From positions 103,848-167,847 of the forward strand of contig NZ_ASJR01000003.1 in assembly GCF_000474745.1 (NCBI RefSeq): a stretch of DNA of 64,000 nt, given 5' to 3'. Under the pieces are notes generated by a model. The model was given only the letters and a program-made list of their open reading frames with translations. It was not told the origin of the DNA and did not search any database. Source of the stretch: Chitinivibrio alkaliphilus ACht1 (GTDB lineage Bacteria; Fibrobacterota; Chitinivibrionia; Chitinivibrionales; Chitinivibrionaceae). The translations under genes were made by a program, and so were the position numbers. Shown one piece after another: positions 8,370 through 17,425 of the stretch. Every line of letters begins with the position of its first letter. The first letter of the stretch is position 1.

Positions 8370-10206
8370 CTAAATAGTGTATTCCGGTAATATATCTTCT
8401 TCCTTCAGCTGTTCATATATCCTTATGACAGCCTTGTCTACGGAGATATCCTCAGGGAGGATCAGGTTGATTTCTTTACGGGGGAGGGGCGTGTCGCCGC
8501 AGGAAATGACGAAAAACTCATGAGGTGCTGCAAGGTGGCGCATCTGTTTCAGGTCGTAGGCATGAACCAGATCCAAGGGAGTGATAAAAATAAGACCTGC
8601 ATCGGTGAGGATCCGGGATAGCTCCCCCAAACGACGGATATGTTCATCCCTGTTAAAGGATGCATCCTGCACATCAGAATCAAGGCCGCCCTTTATATTT
8701 GACATGCCGAGATAGTAGGGAGCAAAGCCGGCGGAAAAAAGGTATTTTTCAAGGGCCCGGGCTATGTCCCGCTTTAGCCCCCTGTCTGTACCAATACACA
8801 GGACCGTTTTTCCCCGATGGCCATACCGCGCATGGCGTTTTTTTTGTGTTACCAGCCCCGTTTCCCAGAAGAATTCACGACGCTGAACATGTGCCTCCAG
8901 ACTTTCGTCACCGGTGTCGTCAAAGCTCTTTCCCTCCAACACCATACCGGCTGCGACAGTACCATGATGGAGGGGATCGATAATTATAAATGCGCCGGTT
9001 TGAGGGTTTTTGCTGAAGGGGTCAATATATATCGGCTGGGTGGTACTGAGGCGGATGCGACCGATTCCGTTGAGGGGGAGGGAGTTGGCCTCTTCTTTCT
9101 CCAGAGTGTTTACATTCACGGCATAGACAAGGGAGTCCACCCGCGCTTTTATGGTACGTCCGCAATGGCGAAGCAAAACGGGGGTTCCCGGGTGAAGGGG
9201 GGATTCACTCATCCAGACGGTGACCGCTTCAAAAAGAGAACGTACCTGTGGGGGATTGTGGGGATGTACCAGCATATCACCGCTGCTGATATCAACCTCA
9301 TCTGAGAGGACAAGGGTTACGGCCTGACCGGCAAAGGCTGAATCCAATGAGCCGTCGGCAGTAACAATTTCCTGTACCGTGGTTTCCCGGCGCGAGGGAA
9401 GGACCTGTATTTTGTCTCCCCGGTGTATCGCGCCTGAGGCAACAGTTCCTGAAAAACCGCGAAAATCAAGGGTTGGTCGGTTTACATACTGCACGGGGTA
9501 GCGGAAATCCGTAAAATTTTCCCCCTTATGAACGGGGACTTTTTCCAGACGTGGCAAGAGAGGTTCATCCGTATACCAGGGGGTATTGGAAGACGGGTTA
9601 ACCACATTGTCGCCCTTGAGGGCGGAAAGGGGTATAAAATAGATGTCTTCAAAATCCATCTCCCGAGAAAACTCCTCAAAATCTTTGCGAATACGTGCAA
9701 AGACCTCTTCGGAATAGTCCACAAGATCCATTTTGTTTATCGCCACCACCACCTGTTGTATACCCAAAAGAGATACGATAAAGCTGTGGCGTTTTGTCTG
9801 AGTGATTACTCCCTTTCGGGCATCAATCAAAACAACGGCAAGTTTTGCCGTGGATGCCCCCGTTGCCATATTACGGGTGTACTGTTCATGTCCCGGCGTG
9901 TCGGCAATAATAAATTTTTCGTGCCGGAGTGGAGAAGTAGCGGTAGGCAACATCAATAGTAATTCCCTGTTCGCGCTCGGCCTTTAATCCATCAAGGAGC
10001 AGGGAGTAGTCAAACTCTTCGTCCCCCTTATTTTCGCGGTTTTTGCTTTCCTCCCCCAGCTTAGCCAACTGGTCGTCATAGATTAGCTTGCTGTCAAAGA
10101 GCAGGCGGCCAATGAGGGTGGATTTTCCGTCATCCACGGAACCGCAGGTGATGAAGCGAAGAAGGTCCTTGTGTTCGTGCGTATCAAGAAAGGTGTCGAT
10201 ATTCAT
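8370..10206 (-). CDS. cysN: Sulfate adenylyltransferase subunit 1, frameshifted, with degenerate APS-kinase domain
   Basis: GTPase subunit of ATP sulfurylase, which with CysD makes APS. The N-terminal frame (10206 to about 9920) holds G1 [15 protein letters not shown] and ends [17 protein letters not shown]. The rest lies in another frame, resuming at [17 protein letters not shown] (G3) and NKMDLVDYS (G4). The break is at an A5 run on the coding strand (plus 9915-9919); removing one A gives a continuous protein of about 611 residues. The last ~170 residues resemble APS kinase ([29 protein letters not shown]), but the Walker A position reads GTDRGLKRD, so kinase activity is unlikely. Sequencing error or a true frameshift are both possible. 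Confidence 0.88.
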
Positions 10207-10230
10207 GGTGTATCCTCTTTACCGGTTGAT

Positions 10231-11139
10231 TTAGAAGTATCCTTCCCGTTTTTTCTGCTCCATGGAACTGTCTCCATCATGGTCGATAACCCGTGTGGAT
10301 CGTTCGGAATCACGGGTTTCCATCATTTCTGCAACGATTTTTTCCACCGTATCTGCCTCAGACTCCACCGCCCCTGTCAGGGGATAGCACCCCAGGGTTC
10401 TGAAACGGACTTTCTTCATGTGGACCTCCTCCCCTTTCCTGAGGGGAAATCTCTCATCATCCACCATAATGAGGGTGCCGTCACGTTCCACTACGGGGCG
10501 CTCCTTTGCAAAATAGAGGGGGACAATCGGGATTTTTTCAAGGCGGATATACTGCCAGATATCAAGCTCTGTCCAGTTTGACAGGGGAAAAACACGGACG
10601 CTTTCCCCTATGTTGAGTTTGCCGTTATAGATATTCCACAGTTCGGGACGCTGATTTTTGGGATCCCACTGGTGGTGGGTATCGCGAAAGGAGTAGATAC
10701 GTTCCTTTGCCCGGGACCGTTCTTCGTCGCGGCGCGCGCCCCCAAATGCACAGTCGTAGCGCCCCTTATTCAGTGCCTGAAGCAGGGCCTGGGTTTTCAT
10801 AATGTCGGTATATTTTCTGCTTCCCAGTGTAAAGGGGGTTGCTCCCATTTCAATGCCGTCGCGGTTGATGTGTTCCAAGCATTCCAGACCGTTTTCTTCG
10901 CAAAAGCGATCACGGAAGCTGATCATCTCCCGAAACTTCCAGGTGGTATTTATATGGAGCAGTTTAAAGGGGATTTTTCCCGGATAAAAGGCTTTTTGCG
11001 CCAGGCGGACCATAACCCCTGAGTCCTTCCCAATGGAGTAGAGCATGACAGGGTTTTCAAACTGGCTGACGGCGTCACGAATAATATGGATGCTTTCTGC
11101 TTCCAGTTGTTTCAGCTGGCTGAGGGAATAATCGGTCAT
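10231..11139 (-). CDS. cysD: Sulfate adenylyltransferase subunit 2
   Basis: Catalytic subunit of ATP sulfurylase (PP-loop ATP pyrophosphatase fold) that forms APS from sulfate and ATP with CysN. 302 residues, the usual size. The PP-loop is [18 protein letters not shown], with [32 protein letters not shown] and the C-terminal [10 protein letters not shown] tail typical of CysD. The ATG at 11139 follows AAAGGAAAGG. The earlier in-frame codon lies inside cysH and has no family similarity. Sits between cysH (13 bases) and cysN (24 bases) in the sulfate-assimilation operon. Confidence 0.97.
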   Translation of the reverse strand: MTDYSLSQLKQLEAESIHIIRDAVSQFENPVMLYSIGKDSGVMVRLAQKAFYPGKIPFKLLHINTTWKFREMISFRDRFCEENGLECLEHINRDGIEMGATPFTLGSRKYTDIMKTQALLQALNKGRYDCAFGGARRDEERSRAKERIYSFRDTHHQWDPKNQRPELWNIYNGKLNIGESVRVFPLSNWTELDIWQYIRLEKIPIVPLYFAKERPVVERDGTLIMVDDERFPLRKGEEVHMKKVRFRTLGCYPLTGAVESEADTVEKIVAEMMETRDSERSTRVIDHDGDSSMEQKKREGYF

Positions 11140-11152
11140 AGCCTTTCCTTTC

Positions 11153-11854
11153 CTATTGTTTATGCAATCCGCACTCTTTGTGCTCAGGATCTTCCCACCA
11201 CCACCGTCCGGCACGGATATCTTCGTCGGGGCCTATGGCGCGGGTACAGCAGGCACACCCAAGACTGCGAAACCCCTTTTTCTGCAGGGGATTAAAGGGT
11301 ATATTCTCACGGTGGATAATTTCCCACACCTCTTGTTCGCTCCATTCCAAAAGGGGATTGATTTTCCATATATTCCAGTTATTGTCCCATTCGACGCGTT
11401 TCATAGATGTCCTCGTGGGGGCTTGCTCGCGTCTTAGGCCGGTAATCCAGCAGTCTGCCGTGTAAAGAATTTTCTTCAGGGGTTCTGTTTTCCGTATGCG
11501 GCAGCACTCCTTACGGGCTTCCACGGAGGTTCTGAAAAAATTGGGCCCCTCCCTGGCAATAACCGGTGCAAGCTCTGCTGCATCGGGAAATCCCACTTCA
11601 CAGGAGTAATTATATTTTTGCAGGGTATAATCCATGACATCGTAGGTCTCCTGAAAAAGGCGTCCCGTATCCAGGGTGAAAATCCGGGCATTTTTCTCCT
11701 GTGAGAGAAACATCCAGGTGAGAAGCTGGTCTTCAATGGAAAAACTGCTGGCCAGGACAAGCCGTTTCGGCGAAAATGTTTGTAGTGCCCAGGTAAGGAG
11801 CTCCTCTGTTGTGAGTTTTTTTGTGTCTGCTTCATAGGTTGTGGGTGTACTCAT
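11153..11854 (-). CDS. cysH: APS reductase (phosphoadenylylsulfate reductase family)
   Basis: Reduces activated sulfate to sulfite using thioredoxin. The 233-residue product has [12 protein letters not shown] (PP-loop-like), [13 protein letters not shown] and the catalytic Cys near the C-terminus in ECGLHKQ. It also has two cysteine pairs, KECCRIRK and [10 protein letters not shown], which ligate the 4Fe-4S cluster of enzymes that use APS rather than PAPS. This agrees with the degenerate APS-kinase domain of CysN in the same operon. ATG at 11854 is preceded by AAGGA; the TTG two codons upstream is less likely. It is the first gene after the promoter at 11882-11910. Confidence 0.95.
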   Translation of the reverse strand: MSTPTTYEADTKKLTTEELLTWALQTFSPKRLVLASSFSIEDQLLTWMFLSQEKNARIFTLDTGRLFQETYDVMDYTLQKYNYSCEVGFPDAAELAPVIAREGPNFFRTSVEARKECCRIRKTEPLKKILYTADCWITGLRREQAPTRTSMKRVEWDNNWNIWKINPLLEWSEQEVWEIIHRENIPFNPLQKKGFRSLGCACCTRAIGPDEDIRAGRWWWEDPEHKECGLHKQ

Positions 11855-11881
11855 AACCAAATCCTTATAAAATACATGTGC

Positions 11882-11910
11882 AAGATATACATTTGTGGTT
11901 TTTATGTCAA
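11882..11910 (-). promoter_or_regulatory. Probable sigma-70 promoter of the cys-sir-hem operon
   Basis: On the minus strand TTGACA (11910-11905) is separated by 17 bases from TATCTT (11887-11882), about 28 bases before the cysH start codon. Both boxes and the spacing are close to consensus. No second promoter was obvious further down the operon, so cysH through the hem fusion may be co-transcribed. Confidence 0.6.
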
Positions 11911-12032
11911 CTTTTTTTTAGAGTTTGACAGTATTAAAGTGATTCTAATATCCATAGCACGTTTTTTATTGTAATTTTGGTTTTTATAGTACTATCTATG
12001 CACTTACAAATAACGTATCAGTGAGGTTTCTC

Positions 12033-12899
12033 ATGTATATTACGATGATAGCGGTTGCAGCAGTGCTCATGGCTATGACGTCTCTCTATGGTGAAGAACG
12101 GTATTATGACTGGATTCATGATCAGGAGGTGGGGGTTTCACAAGATCCTTCTAACCCGATTGTATCGGATATCCAGATTGATCTGCAGGATTTTGATTTT
12201 TCTCAGCGTGAAGTAGATTTAGGAACCGGGGTTGAGTTTACCTTTGGAGAGCGTGGCACCTCTCTGACCATTCCCGTACGCTATGCTCCTCTCTGGGCCC
12301 CGGGGTTTAGTTTGCAATCCTATATTCCGATTATCTTTGGCAAGGAATATATAAACGATGATTTGGAAGAAGATACTAAGACCGGTTTGGGAGATATCTC
12401 CTTACGAGTTACCTATTTTCAGATTCTGGCAAACAACCTGCATATTGGTGGGGGTATTGGTACTATGTTGCCCACAGGCGAAGACTATATCCTTGGTGCA
12501 GGTACATTTGGGTTCAATACAAACCTCACCATTCATTATCCAACGCCTCAGGGGTTGCTTACGGCATCAGCCTATTATAGCTGGCGACTTGATGACGATA
12601 TGGAGTATGAGACTTTTAAACACCCGTCCATTTGGAGTTTTAATCAAGGGTATAAGCATTTTATCTGGCAGGGGTTGTCTGTTTCTGCGGTATCCAAGGT
12701 TAGTATGCTTGTGGGAAGAGACTCATGGGGAGACGACGACAATTTTGTTTTTTGGGATCTCTCACCGGTTATGGCATATGAAACACAGATTCCTCTTGTA
12801 AATTCTGTCTATGGGCGGGCACAATTTCCCGTGGCAGAAAGCGAAGATTGGATTGAACGGGATCCTTCCTTTCATATTGGGTTTAACTCATTCTTCTAA
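12033..12899 (+). CDS. Putative outer-membrane beta-barrel (transporter-like) protein
   Basis: 288 residues with a hydrophobic N-terminus (MYITMIAVAAVLMAMTSLYG) suited to a signal peptide. The mature part has repeated amphipathic strands and loops, e.g. GVEFTFGERGTSLTIPVRYAP, GGGIGTMLPTGEDYILGAG and the GYKHF region, resembling the MetA-pathway/phenol-type outer membrane proteins seen in many Gram-negative genomes. GTGAGG six bases before ATG 12033 acts as the ribosome site; GTG 12021 would add MRFL and a positive charge and is a real alternative. Monocistronic, followed by a hairpin. No specific substrate can be proposed. Confidence 0.6.
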   Translation: MYITMIAVAAVLMAMTSLYGEERYYDWIHDQEVGVSQDPSNPIVSDIQIDLQDFDFSQREVDLGTGVEFTFGERGTSLTIPVRYAPLWAPGFSLQSYIPIIFGKEYINDDLEEDTKTGLGDISLRVTYFQILANNLHIGGGIGTMLPTGEDYILGAGTFGFNTNLTIHYPTPQGLLTASAYYSWRLDDDMEYETFKHPSIWSFNQGYKHFIWQGLSVSAVSKVSMLVGRDSWGDDDNFVFWDLSPVMAYETQIPLVNSVYGRAQFPVAESEDWIERDPSFHIGFNSFF

Positions 12900-12905
12900 G
12901 GATGA

Positions 12906-12927
12906 ACGCCGGGGTAATTCCCGGCGT
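12906..12927. terminator. GC-rich hairpin between convergent genes
   Basis: Perfect 8-bp inverted repeat ACGCCGGG/CCCGGCGT with a 6-base loop, six bases after the stop at 12899 and before the convergent zinc-ribbon gene end (12940). No clear T-run on either side, so termination is plausible but weakly supported. Confidence 0.45.
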
Positions 12928-12939
12928 GTGAGTAGCACT

Positions 12940-13176
12940 CTACGGTGCTATGCATACAATTGCAGAAGCGTCATGTCCATGACACGGTGTGACGGCATGA
13001 ATAGCTCCGCAGGAGGGGCATGGTGTCTCATACCGCTCAAAGAAAATCTTTTCGCCACACTGCTTACACGCGATATGTAGCGGCATGGGAAGATAGTGAT
13101 TTGAAAACCCCATCATCCGAACTTTTTCTACCACTTCGATATTTTCTGCAAAACTTCCTGAACATCCTTCGTGCAT
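12940..13176 (-). CDS. Small zinc-ribbon protein
   Basis: 78 residues, cytoplasmic, function unknown. Two CxxC pairs (CKQC and CPSC) about 16 residues apart form a probable zinc ribbon, followed by a conserved-looking TPCHGHD segment and a further Cys near the N-terminus and C-terminus. Last gene of the four-gene operon that starts at 16095, 13 bases after the ATPase gene. An A/T-rich spacer with AAAAAGGAGT precedes the ATG, a strong ribosome site. The Cys/His-rich nature suggests metal binding or a chaperone-adaptor role; this is inference. Confidence 0.65.
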   Translation of the reverse strand: MHEGCSGSFAENIEVVEKVRMMGFSNHYLPMPLHIACKQCGEKIFFERYETPCPSCGAIHAVTPCHGHDASAIVCIAP

Positions 13177-13189
13177 TACATACTCCTTT

Positions 13190-14203
13190 TTAAATAATAC
13201 ATTTTGTTAAGCGTTCTCCCTGTCGCAGCAGTGTTCGCATTCGCTGTATGGCAGTATCTACGGCTTGTATTTCTTGCAACACCTGTTGTTCGGCAGCATC
13301 GGTGTACATGCGTTGGGCAATGCCTCCGTTTCGTATGACGAGACGCACATCTCCCATAAGTGCAAGAAGGGGATCGTGTGTAGCCATGAGCACAATCTTT
13401 TCTTTTGAGAGAAGCAGGGATAGCGCTTTCTCACGATCTATACCGGCATTCTCAATTTCATCAATTAAGACAATGGGAGAGCTGCTCAATATGGCGGTGT
13501 CTGCAATCATCAAGGCACGAGACTGTCCCCCAGAAAGACTTGTAATTGGGGTGGTTTTGTCAAATTCCTCTCCTGCCAAATTATTTGCTTCTGCGATAAT
13601 AGACGTGACTACCTTTTCCTTTTCTGTTATGAGGCGGCTTTCTGCGTGAAGGGTTATAAATTCTTCCACAGAGAGATCCATAACAAAGTTCATATTTTGA
13701 GAGAGTTGGGCCACCATCTTATGCGTGTGAGAGTAGCGCCACTCCATTTTTGGCGGTTGCCCATTTATTAAGAGTGACCGTCCCGTGGGGGTATCACCCT
13801 GGGCGAGCCACTCAATATCTGCGAGAAGACGGCTTTTGCCAGATCCTGTGGGGCCCACAATAGAAATTATTTCTCCCTTTGAAATAGTAATTTCATCAAA
13901 GGATTCGGGGTGGCCGCCTTTATCTCGTCCCGGAAGAAGCGTTAGGGTATCCAGGGAAAAGCTGTCGGTATCAAGAAAGGCCGCCATCTGTTCCAGATAG
14001 GTTTCTGCATCGGTCATAAGCGTTTCTTTATTTGTTCCCATATCTTCAAAAAAATCGGGATCTTGGTGTGCAAGATAGTCTGCAAGTGTTTGGGTCGTGT
14101 TGGGAACTTGAGGAAACAGTGCGGCAAAATACTCCTCCATGAAGGGGTAGTGCTGCAAAAGATCACTTAGGGGGTATGTACGAAGGGCATTATGAGGTTT
14201 CAT
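13190..14203 (-). CDS. ABC-type ATPase with N-terminal DUF1858-like helical domain
   Basis: 337 residues. The N-terminal ~70 residues (TYPLSDLLQHYPFMEEYFAA, with LADYLAHQD) resemble DUF1858-type small helical domains. The rest is an ABC ATPase: Walker A GPTGSGKS, Q-loop-like VAQLSQNMNF, signature LSGGQSRALMI, Walker B IVLIDEIENAG, H-loop ATHDP. There is no membrane segment and no permease gene nearby, so it is unlikely to be an ordinary importer. ATG 14203 has GGAG at six bases and overlaps the GTPase gene end by 14 bases. Possibly drives a maturation or delivery step together with the GTPase and binding-like protein. Confidence 0.75.
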   Translation of the reverse strand: MKPHNALRTYPLSDLLQHYPFMEEYFAALFPQVPNTTQTLADYLAHQDPDFFEDMGTNKETLMTDAETYLEQMAAFLDTDSFSLDTLTLLPGRDKGGHPESFDEITISKGEIISIVGPTGSGKSRLLADIEWLAQGDTPTGRSLLINGQPPKMEWRYSHTHKMVAQLSQNMNFVMDLSVEEFITLHAESRLITEKEKVVTSIIAEANNLAGEEFDKTTPITSLSGGQSRALMIADTAILSSSPIVLIDEIENAGIDREKALSLLLSKEKIVLMATHDPLLALMGDVRLVIRNGGIAQRMYTDAAEQQVLQEIQAVDTAIQRMRTLLRQGERLTKCII

Positions 14204-14897
14204 AGGGGTCTCCAAGGGTTATTTTACGAACATTGCCAAGTTGATATTGATCTCCAATCTTTTTTTCACCGAGACAGTATGAGCACAGGGCTGAGGGCAT
14301 AGGGTAACGAAGCTCCTCTTCTTTTACCGTAGAGATATTACGTTCCTTTTCCTGTAAAAGATGTCCCAGCTCGTAGGCACCCTGCCCCGTGAGGCCATTT
14401 ACGTGAAGAATGAATGCCGTAGGGTTGACACGACTGACTCGAGCAGCAAATACTTCTCGCTCTGCTTGCGACACGATATCTCCTTTCGTGATAACCACAA
14501 TGTCTGCACTTTTCAGCATGGGACCTATTTTATTGGGTGTATTAATGCCGCTGAGATTATCGATAACACATACTGCAGATATGTTTTTTATATAGGGAGA
14601 GCAGCGATTACACAGTCCGGCTGACTCTGTTATTATGGTCTCAAAGCCGTGTGTGATTCCCCACTGAACCGATTCTTCAATATTGCTGACAAAGTAGTGG
14701 TCGGGGCAGAGAGAGCCAGAAAGTCCTTTTCCCACAGGAATCCCCCGTGATTTGTACAGGGCCTCGTCGTCAGTGCTGAGACAGTCAAATTTGACAACGC
14801 CCACGGCATTTTTCTTTTTTCCCATTTGTTCAATCGTTTTAATAATAACAGCTGTCTTACCCGATGATGGCGGTCCTGATACGGTAATGAGATTCAT
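14190..14897 (-). CDS. HypB/UreG/CobW-like GTPase
   Basis: 235-residue SIMIBI-class P-loop GTPase. Walker A VSGPPSSGKTAVI is at residues 6-18, a switch region VVKFDCLSTDDEAL follows, then TIITESAGLCNRCSPY and the guanine-specificity-like VVITKGDIVSQAE. Near the C-terminus ALCSYCLGEKKIG has a CxxC. Such GTPases usually help insert metals (Ni, Co, Zn) into apo-enzymes. The NRC and CSYC cysteines could bind metal. It overlaps both neighbours by a few bases, so it is tightly coupled to the ATPase and to the solute-binding-like protein. The metal and client are unknown. Confidence 0.75.
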   Translation of the reverse strand: MNLITVSGPPSSGKTAVIIKTIEQMGKKKNAVGVVKFDCLSTDDEALYKSRGIPVGKGLSGSLCPDHYFVSNIEESVQWGITHGFETIITESAGLCNRCSPYIKNISAVCVIDNLSGINTPNKIGPMLKSADIVVITKGDIVSQAEREVFAARVSRVNPTAFILHVNGLTGQGAYELGHLLQEKERNISTVKEEELRYPMPSALCSYCLGEKKIGDQYQLGNVRKITLGDPYETS

Positions 14898-16095
14898 TGA
14901 GAGCTCCTTTTTGAATACTCGTGATAAAAAAGTTCCTCAGCCCGGGAGATTTCTTCTCCCATGTTTTTAGTACGCAGGAAATCCCAACCAACCCAGAGAA
15001 AGGGGGCTTTTTCCGGTAGCTTATTCTCAACATCTGCATGTAGAGACGGAAAAAGGCCCTTATGTGCAAGTATCTCTCCTACTTCTTTTGATCCAAAAAA
15101 CTCTACTATCTGGTCAGCCTCTGGCGGCATATCCCTGCGAGACAACATGAATATAGGGCTTAAAACAGCACCATCTTCTGGCCATACAACAGTTACAGTT
15201 GAGAGATTTTGGACCGTCTTGGTAAAGAAGTAGGGCATAATTGTAACGGCAGGTTTTGCCATTTTTCGTTGTGCCGATTTTACCATTTCTGATGGGTGCA
15301 TATCCTGTTGCATTGCCCGTCCCAGTTGTCTTATAGCGTCGGGGCCATAGGCTTTTGTGAGGGAGAGAAGTATGGCATTGAATAGATCGAAATCGCCCAC
15401 GGGGAGAGAGATAGAACCGGCAAACTCCGGAGCAAGTATGTCCTTCCATGATCGCGGAATATCTCGACCGGCAAGCTCTTCACAGTTTACCAGAAATACA
15501 GCGGGAACACCGGAAAGAATGGTGTAATTTCCTTCTGGGTCTTCCATGTCATATTGCGCAAAGGCGGGATTTTTACGTGTTCGTTTGAGACGGTCAGAAA
15601 AGACCCCTTCCGTGCGAAACCGTCCAATCTTATTCGTATCAAAAAACAGGTCAAAACCAGCGGAAATGAAAAGATGTGGGAGCTCTGTGGCGCTGGATCT
15701 TTGGGATATATTCTCAGCAATCCAGGATGTTCCCATACTTGCTGGTTTTAACTCAGAATGCAGAGTGAGCCCCGTGGTTTTCATGAATTTTTGAGCAAAG
15801 GTATCATAGGTTTCCATAAGAGGGATTTTTACTGGACAGGGGAGTATTCCCACAAATTCAATATCTGCGTCTTTATCAGAGGACGAGCGGAGAGTTTCAG
15901 TTTGAAGAGTTGCTAGAAATGCTTCTTCGTCGATTCCCTTTGTTTTTAGAATAGCTCTCAAGGATATTTGTGAACCGAACTGAGCCAGTTTTTCCTCCTG
16001 CACGAGGGCTTTTAGCCCTACGGAAATAAGGGCTTTTTTATTTCTGGATGCATCTGAAGTAGATGCGCTACGGGGTGTGTACAATCAATCTTCAT
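14894..16095 (-). CDS. DUF1858-like/solute-binding-fold protein, frameshifted near its 5' end
   Basis: Cytoplasmic (no signal peptide) protein of about 400 residues when repaired. The ATG at 16095 has a perfect AAAGGAG five bases away and encodes MKIDCTHPVAHLLQMHPEIK, a DUF1858-like start. That frame hits a stop after 25 codons. The long frame, starting without a ribosome site near 16084, continues the domain as KKALISVGLKALVQEEKLAQ. One extra A in the A6 run (plus 16034-16039) joins them. The remainder resembles type 2 periplasmic binding proteins (VEFVGILPCPVKIPLMETY-like start, SGVPAVFLVNCEEL, SWKDILAPEFAGSISLP). First gene of a four-gene operon, divergent from a Crp/Fnr regulator. Confidence 0.72.
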
Positions 16096-16151
16096 GGTAT
16101 CTCCTTTGGTATACGGGTCTCTCTAATATAGCACAAAAAGAAACTCTCTGA

Positions 16152-16167
16152 TGTAACATCGGTTACA
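16152..16167. promoter_or_regulatory. Probable Crp/Fnr-family operator palindrome
   Basis: TGTAACATCGGTTACA is a perfect 6-bp inverted repeat with a 4-base centre, lying in the 116-bp gap between the divergent DUF1858-like operon and the Crp/Fnr gene. Arm length and spacing are those of Fnr-class sites; palindromes of the GTAAC-N4-GTTAC type have been described for HcpR-like regulators. Binding by the adjacent regulator is inference. Confidence 0.6.
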
Positions 16168-16211
16168 CATTGTATATATTTCTTATGGAAGGGATCAACA
16201 TTGGAGGTGGC

Positions 16212-16886
16212 ATGGCAGAGACGTCTATTTTACAATTTTCTCCCCTATTTAAGGGGGTAACAGAGGAGGAGATACTTCTCTTGCTACAGCGGTTTCCCTA
16301 CCGCATGCATGACTATAAGAAAGAGCAACTGGTGTTGTTAGCAGATACTCCATTGAAATATCTCCATATTGTTGTATCGGGAAGCGTGCGTGGGGTGATC
16401 CCCCATTTTTCTGGTGATTCAGTATATGTTGAAGATATTACTGCTCCCAATATCTTGGCTCCGGCATTTCTTTTTACACAGGAGGCCTTGGTTCCCGTTG
16501 ATGTAATTGCAAATACAGATGTCCGGCTTTTAAAAATGAAAAAGACGACCTTTCTTACCCTTCTTCAGGAAGACAGCCGTATCCTTACTAATTTTCTTTC
16601 ACTGATCTCCCACAAGGCATTGTTTTTGCGCAAAAAAATGGAGTTTCTCTCCCTCACAACAATTCGACAGAAACTCTCGTACTACCTTTTGAAAAAGTAT
16701 GAAAAAGAAGGGGAGGTGATTCATATCTCTGAATCGTTGGAAAAACTGTCGCGTATGTTTGGTATTGCTCGTCCTTCCTTGAGCAGAGAGTTGAAGTATC
16801 TGAATGATTCAGGAATAATAGCCCGAGAAAAGAAACGGGTCTGCATTCTAAATTCTCGGGCTTTACGTGCATTTCTTGATGCGTAG
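16212..16886 (+). CDS. Crp/Fnr-family transcriptional regulator
   Basis: 224 residues: an N-terminal cyclic-nucleotide-binding-type beta roll (FSPLFKGVTEEEILLLLQRF to about 120), a long dimer helix, and a C-terminal winged helix with KLSRMFGIARPSLSRELKYL as the recognition motif. No Cys cluster typical of the oxygen sensor Fnr is seen, so the signal may be haem-bound NO, another ligand or redox. ATG 16212 has GGAGG four bases upstream; an upstream in-frame ATG (16170) overlaps the palindrome region and has no ribosome site. Divergent from the DUF1858-like/GTPase/ATPase operon, its most likely target. Confidence 0.88.
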   Translation: MAETSILQFSPLFKGVTEEEILLLLQRFPYRMHDYKKEQLVLLADTPLKYLHIVVSGSVRGVIPHFSGDSVYVEDITAPNILAPAFLFTQEALVPVDVIANTDVRLLKMKKTTFLTLLQEDSRILTNFLSLISHKALFLRKKMEFLSLTTIRQKLSYYLLKKYEKEGEVIHISESLEKLSRMFGIARPSLSRELKYLNDSGIIAREKKRVCILNSRALRAFLDA

Positions 16887-16901
16887 GGGGGCTTCTGTCG
16901 A

Positions 16902-17213
16902 TTACACCTGTAAGGCATCCCGATAGGTTTGCTCACTTTTGACACCAACAAATTGTTCTACCTTCTTACCATTTTTGAACACAAGTACCGATGGTATTGA
17001 GGTGATATTATACTCTCCTGCTTTTTGCGGGTTTTCATCAACATTCAGTTTTACTACCTTGGCAGCTCCCTCCGTCTTTTCTGAAAGGCTGTCAATGATT
17101 GGGCCAACCATTCGACAGGGGCCGCACCACGGTGCCCAAAAGTCAACTAACACGGGAAGATCAGATTCTAAAACTTCTGCCGTAAATGTTGCATCACTTA
17201 TCTCTTTTGCCAT
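16902..17213 (-). CDS. trxA: Thioredoxin
   Basis: Cytoplasmic dithiol reductant, 103 residues. Active site WCGPCRM is at about residues 31-37, preceded by LVDFWAPWC and followed by the cis-Pro segment NITSIPSVLVF. ATG 17213 is preceded by AAAGGAG. Likely electron donor for the APS reductase and the thiol peroxidase of this window. It ends 15 bases from the convergent Crp/Fnr stop codon. Confidence 0.96.
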   Translation of the reverse strand: MAKEISDATFTAEVLESDLPVLVDFWAPWCGPCRMVGPIIDSLSEKTEGAAKVVKLNVDENPQKAGEYNITSIPSVLVFKNGKKVEQFVGVKSEQTYRDALQV

Positions 17214-17377
17214 ACTCGAACTCCTTTAAAATGGGTTTACACCGATAAAGCATGTTTCATGCCAAGGCCTCGCCCCTTCTTTTACAGGCTTGTGGTTCTT
17301 CCGGATGATGCATTTTGTATATATGCAACATCCTGCACTGTTGTTGTGTGGGAAGGTGTCGAACAGGAGAGAAAGAA

Positions 17378-17401
17378 AAAGAGGAGGCATTCCTCCTCTT
17401 T
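17378..17401 (-). terminator. Rho-independent terminator of the subtilase gene
   Basis: On the minus strand AAAGAGGAGG-AATG-CCTCCTCTTT is a perfect 10-bp stem with a 4-base loop, followed by TTCTTTC, 25 bases after the protease stop codon at 17426. Confidence 0.85.
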
Positions 17402-17425
17402 CGTATGGTGCGAAAGGAGCCTTCC

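Noticed and set aside
11925..11951. TTGACA and TAATAT on the plus strand as promoter of the 12033 gene
   Set aside because: The spacing is only 15 bases and the element is 80 bases from the start codon; too weak to list as a feature.
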